Shown here piece by piece: positions 1 to 5,162 of a stretch of DNA of 5,162 nt (the stretch's first letter is position 1; every line of letters begins with the position of its first letter). The stretch comes from Balneolales bacterium (GTDB lineage Bacteria > Bacteroidota > Rhodothermia > Balneolales > Balneolaceae): NCBI GenBank assembly GCA_022360375.1, contig JAKSCW010000196.1, positions 1-5,162 of the forward strand, read 5' to 3'. A program made the position numbers and the translations under genes. The notes under the pieces were generated by a model. That model saw only the letters and a program-made list of their open reading frames with translations, was not told the DNA's origin and made no database searches.

Positions 1-225
1 GTGAGTTCTGTTACCACTATGCGTTTTATGTTCCGAAGCGCTCATTCCTTTGATCAAGATATTGGAGCTTGGGATGTAAGCAATGTCACCAAAACTAGTC
101 ATATGTTTTATGATGCTACTTCTTTTAATCAAAATATTGGGGCTTGGGATGTAGGCAATGTTACTTCTATGAATGGTATGTTTTTATACGCATTAGCTTT
201 TAATCAAAACATAAGCGGTTGGTGT
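1..225 (+). repeat. Three in-frame 75-bp coding repeats (BspA type)
   Basis: There are three tandem units, at 1-75, 76-150 and 151-225, each encoding 25 residues with the same spacing of Met-Phe, Phe-Asn/Asp-Gln and Gly-x-Trp. The nucleotide sequences have diverged, but the segment ending in 'tttaatcaaaa' recurs in units 2 and 3. Unit 2 has Thr where the other two have Met ('VTKTSHMF'), and unit 3 ends the array with Trp-Cys in place of Trp-Asp. The array is cut by the window edge, so the true copy number cannot be given. Confidence 0.85.
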
Positions 226-612
226 GTGGATAATATCACATCCGAGCCCAATGATTTTTCAGAAAACAGTGCCCTTGAAGAAGCCAATAAACCCATTTGG
301 GGAACCTGTGGAACTTCCACTTCCAATGAAGAAGGCCATGGTTTACCCGGCGAATTTACTCTTCAGCAAAATTACCCTAACCCTTTCAACCCATCTACTA
401 CCATTTCTTTTTCCGTCCCGGAAAATAAATTCATGACACTGGCAGTGTTTAATGTGCTGGGCCAGGTGGTTTCGGTATTGGTGAATGAGCAATTAGCCCC
501 CGGAGAGTACGCCTACAATTTCGATGCGTCTGGCCTGCCAAGCGGGATCTACATGTACCAGTTAACTTCCGGGGAGTTCACGGAATCGAGGAAGATGTTG
601 CTGGTGAAATAG
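1..612 (+). CDS. BspA-like repeat surface protein with T9SS C-terminal sorting domain (5'-truncated)
   Basis: This is the 3' end of a secreted or cell-surface protein. The visible 203 residues begin inside a repeat: the first codon, GTG, is the Val of the repeat's 'WDVSxVTxM' motif, so it is not a real start and the gene continues upstream of the window. Residues 1-75 are three BspA/DUF285-type 25-residue repeats (MF..A.SFNQ.IG.WDV.NVT). A capping segment (76-103) follows, ending in the family-typical 'IWGTC'; Cys75 and Cys103 could form a disulfide. After a short Ser/Asn/Glu/Gly linker (104-116), residues about 117-203 form a type A T9SS sorting domain: 'LQQNYPNPFNPSTTI', 'VFNVLGQVV', 'GLPSGIYMYQL' and a terminal 'RKMLLVK'. 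In this family the domain directs export across the outer membrane by the Por/T9SS machinery and is normally cleaved. The repeats suggest adhesion or protein-protein contact; the ligand is unknown. Confidence 0.93.
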   Translation: MSSVTTMRFMFRSAHSFDQDIGAWDVSNVTKTSHMFYDATSFNQNIGAWDVGNVTSMNGMFLYALAFNQNISGWCVDNITSEPNDFSENSALEEANKPIWGTCGTSTSNEEGHGLPGEFTLQQNYPNPFNPSTTISFSVPENKFMTLAVFNVLGQVVSVLVNEQLAPGEYAYNFDASGLPSGIYMYQLTSGEFTESRKMLLVK

Positions 613-630
613 CAAAGAAATATCGATCCA

Positions 631-666
631 ATAAAAAAGCCGACCCCAAATCAATGGTAGTCGGCT
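631..666 (-). terminator. Intrinsic terminator of the minus-strand genes
   Basis: There is a perfect 7-bp inverted repeat, AGCCGAC (638-644) and GTCGGCT (660-666), with a 15-nt loop in which CCA (646-648) can also pair with TGG (655-657). Read on the minus strand, the stem is followed at once by a T-run (complement of the A-tract at 633-638), which is the classic Rho-independent layout. It lies about 115 bp past the stop codon of the regulator at 782-1423. On the plus strand there is no T-run after the stem, so termination of the convergent T9SS-protein gene here would be weaker. Confidence 0.72.
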
Positions 667-757
667 AATATCATCTACAGACGGCTATTACCCCATTTGC
701 ATAAATAAACTAATTGAAAGGAAGCGCTACCTCAATAGCAAGATTTATGTAATTTAT

Positions 758-775
758 CTACGTATAAATACGTAG
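758..775. promoter_or_regulatory. 18-bp perfect dyad (CTACGTAT-AA-ATACGTAG)
   Basis: Two exact 8-base arms, CTACGTAT (758-765) and ATACGTAG (768-775), are separated by AA. It sits just beyond the stop codon of the minus-strand regulator gene. It could be a protein-binding operator or a small 3' hairpin (7-bp stem, TAAA loop) in the mRNA. No T-run follows it on either strand, so it is not a classic terminator by itself. Function is unknown; only the symmetry is observed. Confidence 0.4.
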
Positions 776-781
776 TAGCTT

Positions 782-1423
782 TTACTTCAACCCTTTTTGG
801 TTTTCCAAAGCATATCTGACCAGGCCAGCCGTATTTTTCAGATCCAACTTTTTTAAGAGGTTTGTTCGGTGCTTATCCACTGTTCTGGGGCTGATAAATA
901 AGCGCTCTGCAATTTGGGAACTGGTTAACCCGTCCACTAAAAGGGCCAATACTTCCCGTTCTCTCAATGTTATTTGTTTCCTGTTTTTTTTCATCTTAGC
1001 CAGTCGCAAGTACTCTCTGGTCATCATCTTAGAGAACTGTTTGCCAAGAAAAGTCTCACCACGGGCTACTTTCTGGGAGGCATCTATCAGCTCAAGCCGG
1101 TGGGCATTTTTGAGAAGCAATCCCTGGGCTCCGGAATCCAGAAACTCGTTAAGAACGGCATCACTGTCTGTATCTGCCATAATCAAAATCCTGGCTTCGG
1201 GATATTTTGCAATAATCTTATTGGCTAGCTGAATGCCACTTATTTCGGGCATTGAAAATGAAACAACACATAGCTCCGGCTTCACACTTTCGAAAGCGGT
1301 AAGAATAAGTGCTCCGTTGTCAATTTCGCTGGTAATGGTAAATCCATTTTCACTGAGAATTGAACAGAGCCCATATCGAAAAATTTCGTTGCCGTCCGCA
1401 ACAATCGTATTGATCGTGCTCAT
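782..1423 (-). CDS. NarL/FixJ-family LuxR-type regulator with degenerate receiver domain
   Basis: This is a 213-residue cytoplasmic DNA-binding regulator with normal NarL-family length and architecture: receiver domain about 1-120, linker 121-148, LuxR/GerE helix-turn-helix about 150-207 ('LTLREREVLALLVDGLTSSQ'-like start, then 'IAERLFISPRTVDKH', where the recognition helix lies). The receiver is atypical. At the phospho-acceptor position ('VVSFSMPEISG') Ser55 replaces Asp (codon TCA on the coding strand). The usual acidic pair is Asp10-Gly11, and the switch Thr/Ser position is Ala83. Lys105 is kept. Phosphorylation-dependent control is therefore unlikely; ligand binding, partner binding or abundance control are alternatives (inference). 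The start is supported by GGGGAGG six bases upstream of the ATG. No histidine kinase gene is adjacent, so it looks like an orphan regulator. Target genes cannot be inferred here. Confidence 0.93.
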   Translation of the reverse strand: MSTINTIVADGNEIFRYGLCSILSENGFTITSEIDNGALILTAFESVKPELCVVSFSMPEISGIQLANKIIAKYPEARILIMADTDSDAVLNEFLDSGAQGLLLKNAHRLELIDASQKVARGETFLGKQFSKMMTREYLRLAKMKKNRKQITLREREVLALLVDGLTSSQIAERLFISPRTVDKHRTNLLKKLDLKNTAGLVRYALENQKGLK

Positions 1424-1446
1424 TAAAGACCTCCCCAGGCTTAATG
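1421..1446 (-). promoter_or_regulatory. Hairpin enclosing the regulator's RBS and start codon
   Basis: In the minus-strand mRNA, CAUUAA (complement of 1441-1446) can pair with UUAAUG (1421-1426), whose AUG is the start codon. The pairing continues inward through one G-C pair (1440/1428) and three pairs CCU/AGG (1437-1439 with 1430-1432), with two single-base bulges and a GGGG loop. The strong Shine-Dalgarno sequence GGGGAGG (1430-1436) lies in the loop and inner stem. Both initiation signals could be masked together, which suggests translational control. Pairing is seen by eye; stability was not computed. Confidence 0.4.
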
Positions 1447-1506
1447 GCGTTAATTTTTCCGTAGATGGATTGCCAATGTAATTAAAAAATCCGAACCCTA
1501 AAACAT

Positions 1507-1932
1507 TTAATTATTATGAAGAACCCATAGAGACACAAGCATTTTAGTACTCCAAAGAACAGTTCTGATCCAATTTGTGGATACCAATTTATTTAGGATG
1601 TTCATGTCTTTTCCATGCAACAATTTTGAATGACAGGGAACAGAAAACAACGCGGTACTTATCCAGATAAGTATAACAAGGTAGAAACCAATGCTATTTA
1701 AACTAAACCAGGTTGAAAGCCACCAAAGTATTCCCGAGGTAATCAATTCAATAGTCATCGTGGGAATAACGAGATAGCTTATTCTTTGGCTATGGAATTG
1801 ATGAAAAGCCAGGAATTCTTTTTCAGATACAAAACGAAAGGATGGGTAGTGCACAACTTGTATTACCCATATCAGCCCGGTTAGAAAAAGGGTGGCACAC
1901 AGATTTATTAAAAAAATGAGTTCAGTAAACAT
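1507..1932 (-). CDS. Small four-helix integral membrane protein, function unknown
   Basis: This 141-residue protein has four hydrophobic segments at about 5-27, 52-74, 80-100 and 122-138, so it should sit in the inner membrane. The pattern 'GLIWVIQVVHYPSF', 'FHQFHSQRI', 'PTMTIEL', 'SVPCHSKLLHGKD' and 'NWIRTVLW' looks familiar from uncharacterised membrane proteins of about 130-150 residues in several phyla, but I cannot name a family securely. His28, His44, His47, His101 and His106 lie in or at the ends of helices, together with Glu62 and Arg50, and could bind a metal or haem (inference only). There is no signal peptide apart from the first helix and no clear Shine-Dalgarno sequence before the ATG. 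It lies 83 bp upstream of the regulator gene on the same strand, with no convincing terminator between, so the two may share a transcript. It is divergent from aspS. Confidence 0.82.
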   Translation of the reverse strand: MFTELIFLINLCATLFLTGLIWVIQVVHYPSFRFVSEKEFLAFHQFHSQRISYLVIPTMTIELITSGILWWLSTWFSLNSIGFYLVILIWISTALFSVPCHSKLLHGKDMNILNKLVSTNWIRTVLWSTKMLVSLWVLHNN

Positions 1933-2012
1933 GTAGCGAGCTATTCGTTTTCAATATGCGTATTTTTCGCGCCTTTGCAACACAAAATATCACTCCACGA
2001 TTCACGAAGAAC
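1933..2012. promoter_or_regulatory. Divergent intergenic region between membrane-protein gene and aspS
   Basis: With aspS starting at 2013, this 80-bp interval must hold promoters for both directions. On the minus strand TTGCAA (1975-1980) and CATATT (complement of 1953-1958) lie 16 bp apart, each matching four of six sigma-70 consensus bases, and could drive the membrane-protein gene. On the plus strand TATTTTTC (1961-1968) is one base from the Bacteroidota -7 motif TAnnTTTG, but no matching -33 element was recognised. Both assignments are weak. Confidence 0.25.
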
Positions 2013-3785
2013 ATGATTTTTAAAAGAACGCATACTTGCGGAGAGCTTACTGAAGAACACATTGGCCAGAAAGTTGCCTTAAACGGATGGGTTGGGCCAC
2101 GGCGTGATCTGGGTGGGCTTATTTTTATCGATCTGAGAGATCGTTATGGAATCACTCAAATTGTATTTACTGAAACGGATGAGGAATTGCACGCAAAAGC
2201 TGAGGGATTGCGTGCTGAATATGTAATTGGAATTAAAGGAAAAGTAATTCCTCGTGGGGAAGAAAACGTCAATCCAAACTTGGTTACCGGCGAGATTGAA
2301 ATAGAAGTAACTGATCTTCAAATATATTCTGAAGCGGATACCCCGCCCTTCGAAATCAAAGACGGAATTCCAACCAATGAAGAAACCCGTCTCCGTTATC
2401 GCTACCTTGATTTGCGCCGCCCGGAAATGCAGGAAAAACTGATGCTGCGTTCCAAAGCATATCAGGCAATTCGGGCATATTATCATGCAAATCACTTCGC
2501 GGAAGTGGAAACTCCGGTATTAATGAAGAGTACCCCCGAGGGAGCACGGGATTATTTGGTGCCCAGCCGCGTAAATCCCGGGAAGTTTTTTGCACTCCCA
2601 CAGTCTCCGCAAACCTACAAACAGTTGTTGATGGTTTCAGGGTACGATCGTTATTTCCAAATTACAAAATGCTTCAGGGATGAAGATCTCCGGGCCGACC
2701 GCCAACCAGAATTCACCCAAATTGATGTGGAAATGAGTTTTGTGGACGAGGAAATGGTCTTTGAAATGCACGAGGGGCTAATCAAAACCATTTTTAAGGA
2801 AACGATTGGTGTTGATATCCATACTCCATTTCCAAGAATGAGCTATGATGATGCGATGAGTACCTACGGTTCAGATAAACCGGATACCAGGTTCGGCCTT
2901 GAATTCGTGGATTTTTCTGACATTGTTAAGGATGCCGAGTTTAAAGTATTCTCCGGGACGGTTGCTAATGGAGGAGCTGTAGTTGGAATAACCATTCCCG
3001 GACAAGGCGAAATGGGGCGTGGCGCCATCGATCGCTGGACAGAGCGCGTGAAAAAAGAGACCGGAGCAGGCGGACTGATTTACATCAAGATGCAGGAAGA
3101 TGGAGTGCTTTGCAGCGTGGCAAAGTTTCTTACTGATGAGATAGTGGACAAAATGGTGGAAGTGTCTGAAGCCAGAACCGGGGATCTGGTGTTCATTCTT
3201 GCAGGCCCGAAACCATCAGTGTTAGAGCAGTTAGGGCAGCTTCGATTAATGGTTGGAGAAGAATTTGATCTTATCGACAAAGAAAGATTCAATCTTTTGT
3301 GGGTAACGGATTTTCCATTGCTGGAATGGGATGAAGAAACCCGCCGCTACCATGCCATGCACCATCCATTCACTTCTCCTAAAGAAGAAGAAATGCACAA
3401 ATTGGAAAGTGATCCCGGGTCAGTAAAAGCCCGGGCTTACGATTTAGTATTGAATGGTTCTGAAATTGGCGGAGGCTCTATCCGTATTCATAGCCGGTTG
3501 GTTCAGCAGCAAATGTTCAAATTGTTGGGAATTGGCCAGGAAGAAGCCGAAGAGAAGTTTGGATTCTTACTGGATGCCTTCAAATACGGTGCTCCGCCAC
3601 ATGGTGGAATTGCCCTGGGTCTCGACCGTATTGTGATGTTGTTAACCAAGGCGGGAAGTCTCAGGGATGTAATTGCCTTCCCGAAAAATCAACGGGCCCA
3701 AAGTATGATGGATAGTTCACCCGCGGAAGTGGAGCAGGAGCAACTTGATGAATTACATATCAGCTTAAAGCGAATAATCAAATAA
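2013..3785 (+). CDS. aspS: Aspartyl-tRNA synthetase (AspRS), class II
   Basis: It charges tRNA(Asp) with aspartate in the cytoplasm, using ATP. The 590 residues match the length of the bacterial enzyme. The N-terminal OB-fold anticodon-binding domain (about 1-105) carries 'GWVGPRRDLGGLIFIDLRDR'. The catalytic core shows the flipping loop STPEGARDY (173-181), QSPQ (197-200), motif 2 with FRDEDLRADRQPEF (221-234; Arg222 and Glu224 contact substrate in the family), YGSDKPD (285-291), HAMHHPF (447-453), GGGSIRIH (486-493) and motif 3 with GLDR (536-539). A GAD insertion, typical of bacterial AspRS, occupies roughly 295-415. The in-frame ATG at 1956 would add 19 residues with no family counterpart and leave only 23 bp to the divergent gene; the ATG at 2013 aligns with known N-termini ('...CGEL...HIG'), so I use it, although its ribosome-binding site is weak. 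Leu33 in 'RRDLGG' is the residue found in discriminating, tRNA(Asp)-specific enzymes rather than the His of non-discriminating ones. Confidence 0.98.
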   Translation: MIFKRTHTCGELTEEHIGQKVALNGWVGPRRDLGGLIFIDLRDRYGITQIVFTETDEELHAKAEGLRAEYVIGIKGKVIPRGEENVNPNLVTGEIEIEVTDLQIYSEADTPPFEIKDGIPTNEETRLRYRYLDLRRPEMQEKLMLRSKAYQAIRAYYHANHFAEVETPVLMKSTPEGARDYLVPSRVNPGKFFALPQSPQTYKQLLMVSGYDRYFQITKCFRDEDLRADRQPEFTQIDVEMSFVDEEMVFEMHEGLIKTIFKETIGVDIHTPFPRMSYDDAMSTYGSDKPDTRFGLEFVDFSDIVKDAEFKVFSGTVANGGAVVGITIPGQGEMGRGAIDRWTERVKKETGAGGLIYIKMQEDGVLCSVAKFLTDEIVDKMVEVSEARTGDLVFILAGPKPSVLEQLGQLRLMVGEEFDLIDKERFNLLWVTDFPLLEWDEETRRYHAMHHPFTSPKEEEMHKLESDPGSVKARAYDLVLNGSEIGGGSIRIHSRLVQQQMFKLLGIGQEEAEEKFGFLLDAFKYGAPPHGGIALGLDRIVMLLTKAGSLRDVIAFPKNQRAQSMMDSSPAEVEQEQLDELHISLKRIIK

Positions 3786-3799
3786 TTAGTTTAACATGC

Positions 3800-3876
3800 T
3801 TTGTCATTTCGATTCGCCGACTGGCGGAGAGAAACCCAGATCTCTCCCCGAAAGCATTCGGGATCGGGATGACAAA
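3800..3876. repeat. 77-bp cloverleaf-like palindromic intergenic element (REP/MITE-like)
   Basis: Outer arms TTTGTCATTTCGATTC (3800-3815) and GGATCGGGATGACAAA (3861-3876) pair over 16 positions, three of them G-U in RNA. Inside are three small hairpins in series: CGCC/GGCG (3815-3818 with 3823-3826, loop GACT), GGAGAGA/TCTCTCC (3826-3832 with 3841-3847) and CCCGAA/TTCGGG (3847-3852 with 3857-3862, loop AGCA). Neighbouring stems share one or two bases at their junctions. The 'TGTCATTTCGA...GGGATGACA' ends resemble dispersed hairpin repeats common between genes in Bacteroidota, from memory and unverified. It starts 15 bp after the aspS stop and ends 19 bp before the next start, and may stabilise or attenuate transcripts. 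No T-run follows it on the plus strand. Confidence 0.7.
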
Positions 3877-3895
3877 CTTAATTTGAATAATATTT

Positions 3896-4603
3896 ATGAA
3901 AACAGCAGGTATTGACGGTTGCCGGTTGGGATGGGTATTTATCTCTTTTGATAGCGGCGAGGAGGAGTACAAGATCCTGGAAAGTAATGAGCAATTAAAG
4001 GAAATTTTCGAGGCCTACGATCGCATTTTTATCGATATGCCTATCGGCCTGGAAGATGAAGAGTACACCAGAGACTGTGACCGGTTACTGCGTAAAGAAC
4101 TGGGAGCAGATTATGCGCCCAGTGTATTCAGCCCGCCAATTCGCCCGGCCCTGGAAGCTCCCACCTATGCTGAAGCAAATATGACTAGTTTCGAGTACAC
4201 AGAAAAAAAACTCTCTTTGCAAGCCTGGAATATCACTCCAAAAATCAAATTGATCGATGATTTGCTCCGCGCTGATTCAACCCTGAAAGAAAAAGTGCTC
4301 GAAAGTCACCCGGAATTGTTGTTCCAGAAATTAAATGGGGGTATGATTTTTCAGAAGAAAAACCTGAAGAAAGGAATTCGGCACCGCCTTGAATTAATAC
4401 GGGCAGAAGAGATGTTAGCCGATGATTTCTTCCGGGAAATAAAAGAAGAATATCGCCGCAGTGATGTTGGAGAAGATGACATTGTAGATGCAATGGCGCT
4501 TGCCTATTACGCTAAGAAATCGGTTGTTGAGGGCATTCGAACTATTCCGGAACAAGTGGAATATGATTCCGAAGGGTTACCTAAAGCCGTACACTACGTT
4601 TAG
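3896..4603 (+). CDS. DUF429 family protein, predicted RNase H-like fold nuclease
   Basis: This 235-residue soluble protein has the DUF429 signature (COG4923-type 'predicted nuclease, RNase H fold'): 'AGIDGCRLGWV' at the N-terminus with Asp7, 'IFIDMPIGL' with Asp47, 'SVFSPPIRPAL' (76-86), 'LSLQAWNITPKI' (106-117), 'ESHPELLF' (136-143) and 'GEDDIVDAMALAYYA' (192-206) with Asp194, Asp195 and Asp198. Asp7, Asp47 and an Asp in 194-198 are placed like the metal-binding acidic residues of RNase H-fold enzymes, and all are intact. The substrate is unknown for the family, and nuclease activity is a prediction. The closing 'EGLPKAVHYV' fits the family's usual C-terminus, so the gene appears complete. 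The start has no Shine-Dalgarno sequence but an AT-rich leader, common in this phylum. It follows aspS by 110 bp, most of that gap taken by a cloverleaf repeat, so its link to aspS may be positional only. Confidence 0.92.
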   Translation: MKTAGIDGCRLGWVFISFDSGEEEYKILESNEQLKEIFEAYDRIFIDMPIGLEDEEYTRDCDRLLRKELGADYAPSVFSPPIRPALEAPTYAEANMTSFEYTEKKLSLQAWNITPKIKLIDDLLRADSTLKEKVLESHPELLFQKLNGGMIFQKKNLKKGIRHRLELIRAEEMLADDFFREIKEEYRRSDVGEDDIVDAMALAYYAKKSVVEGIRTIPEQVEYDSEGLPKAVHYV

Positions 4604-4709
4604 GTTTAATATCCGGATAGTGTTACTAAATCATCAATATAGATACTTCGAATAGCTACAGGAACGATTTTATTCCCCACTTTATTTAAATTCACAGCTA
4701 AATAAACAA

Positions 4710-4734
4710 TTGACGTTCAATAGTTCACACTATT
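4710..4734 (+). promoter_or_regulatory. Candidate promoter/operator before the superoxide dismutase gene
   Basis: The 159-bp gap before the dismutase gene holds TTGACG (4710-4715), a good -35-like hexamer, followed after 15 bp by TATTTG (4731-4736), a poor -10. Overlapping this is an exact inverted repeat AATAGT (4719-4724), TCAC, ACTATT (4729-4734), 28 bp upstream of the ATG, where a repressor could act. Further upstream, TTTATTTA (4681-4688) and TAAATAAA (4699-4706) form another AT-rich dyad, and TATCCGGATA (4610-4619) is a 10-bp palindrome just after the DUF429 stop. Regulator identity cannot be told. Confidence 0.3.
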
Positions 4735-4762
4735 TGGAGCGCTAACTTCAAGGAATAAAATT

Positions 4763-5162
4763 ATGGCTTACACATTACCTGAATTACCGTACGCTTACAA
4801 CGCCCTGGAACCACATTTTGATGCGCGTACAATGGAAATTCATCATTCTAAGCACCATGCGGGTTATACTGCAAAAGTAAATGCAGCGCTTGAGGGAACC
4901 GAATTTGCCGATCAGGCAATTGAGGACGTTTTATCAAATATTGCGGCTTTACCAGTTGAAAAGGCACAAGCGGTAATAAATAATGGTGGTGGATTTGCTA
5001 ATCACTCATTATTCTGGACTATTCTTTCTCCAAATGGCGGAGGATCACCCTCCAGAGATTTGGCAGATGCCATTAATGCTTCTTTTGGAAGTTTTGATGC
5101 TTTTAAAGAACAATTTGCTAATGCAGCCGCAACCCGATTTGGTTCTGGTTGGGCATGGCTCA
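4763..5162 (+). CDS. sodA: Superoxide dismutase, Mn/Fe family, probably Mn type (3'-truncated)
   Basis: It converts superoxide to oxygen and hydrogen peroxide. The first 133 residues are visible; the family is about 200, so roughly the last third, including the Asp and His metal ligands of 'DVWEHAY', lies beyond the window. The N-terminal helical domain starts 'MAYTLPELPYAYNALEPHF' and has the ligand region 'MEIHHSKHHAGY' (His27) and 'NNGGGFANHSLFW' (His81). The Gly-rich 'GGGFANHS' form, rather than the 'AAQ.WNH' of iron enzymes, and 'RFGSGWAWL' (125-133) favour manganese, though cambialistic use cannot be excluded without the C-terminal Gln/metal region. No signal peptide is seen, so it should be cytoplasmic. 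The ATG is supported by AAGGA at 4750-4754, eight bases upstream. The gap to the DUF429 gene and the dyad before it suggest its own promoter. Confidence 0.95.
   Translation, partial: MAYTLPELPYAYNALEPHFDARTMEIHHSKHHAGYTAKVNAALEGTEFADQAIEDVLSNIAALPVEKAQAVINNGGGFANHSLFWTILSPNGGGSPSRDLADAINASFGSFDAFKEQFANAAATRFGSGWAWL

Noticed and set aside
723..736. Similarity between AGCGCTACCTCAAT here and AGCGCTAACTTCAA at 4738-4751 before sodA, as a shared regulatory motif
   Set aside because: Only about a dozen bases match, with a gap, and the first copy is not upstream of a gene in this window; chance is adequate.
974..1232. Two overlapping plus-strand open frames antisense to the regulator gene
   Set aside because: Both are explained by the opposite-strand regulator, which has clear receiver and LuxR domains; neither has a ribosome-binding site or recognisable motif.
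1956..2012. Basic N-terminal extension of AspRS resembling an organelle targeting peptide
   Set aside because: Bacterial context, no family counterpart, and a better-fitting start at 2013; most likely untranslated leader.
2079..2495. 138-codon open frame antisense to the start of aspS
   Set aside because: Lies wholly inside the well-supported aspS gene, and its translation is Cys/Phe/Ile-rich with no recognisable family; a reading-frame shadow.
3800..3876. Cloverleaf element as a tRNA gene
   Set aside because: The four-way shape and length are suggestive, but there are no T-loop (GTTCGAATC-like) or D-loop consensus bases, no 7-base acceptor stem layout, and the central hairpin has an 8-base loop without a sensible anticodon arm.
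3878..3885. TTAATTTG as a Bacteroidota -7 promoter element for the DUF429 gene
   Set aside because: It lacks one base of TAnnTTTG and would leave only about 10 bp to the start codon, with no -33 partner recognised.

Overview
The window looks like chromosomal DNA of moderate G+C content from the Bacteroidota/Balneolota (FCB) group. The main clue is the C-terminal type IX secretion sorting domain of the first gene, in the 'LQQNYPNPFNPSTTI' form seen in Balneola/Rhodothermus/Ignavibacteria-like lineages. Balneolaceae is my best guess, but that is inference from protein style. No phage, IS, CRISPR, tRNA or rRNA is visible.

Layout, left to right. (1) Positions 1-612 (+) are the 3' end of a surface or secreted protein with BspA-type 25-residue repeats followed by a T9SS sorting domain; its 5' part lies outside the window. 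(2) A 169-bp convergent intergenic region holds an intrinsic terminator serving the minus strand and an 18-bp dyad. (3) Positions 782-1423 (-) encode a NarL/FixJ-type regulator whose receiver domain has lost the phospho-accepting Asp. Its Shine-Dalgarno sequence and start codon can fold into one hairpin. (4) Positions 1507-1932 (-) encode a small four-helix membrane protein of unknown function. (5) Divergently transcribed aspS (aspartyl-tRNA synthetase) is complete; I start it at 2013 rather than at the upstream ATG at 1956. (6) A 77-bp cloverleaf-like palindromic element lies at 3800-3876. (7) Positions 3896-4603 (+) encode a DUF429 protein with a predicted RNase H-like fold. (8) After a 159-bp AT-rich leader with a small dyad comes the first 133 codons of a Mn-type superoxide dismutase, cut by the window end.

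The genes do not form one obvious pathway. aspS, the DUF429 gene and sodA are co-directional, but gaps of 110 and 159 bp, one filled by a structured repeat, argue for separate or attenuated transcription. The two minus-strand genes are in tandem with an 83-bp gap and may be co-transcribed. I see no clear multi-gene undescribed system. The points most worth a second look are the degenerate receiver domain, the hairpin over its translation start, and the cloverleaf repeat.
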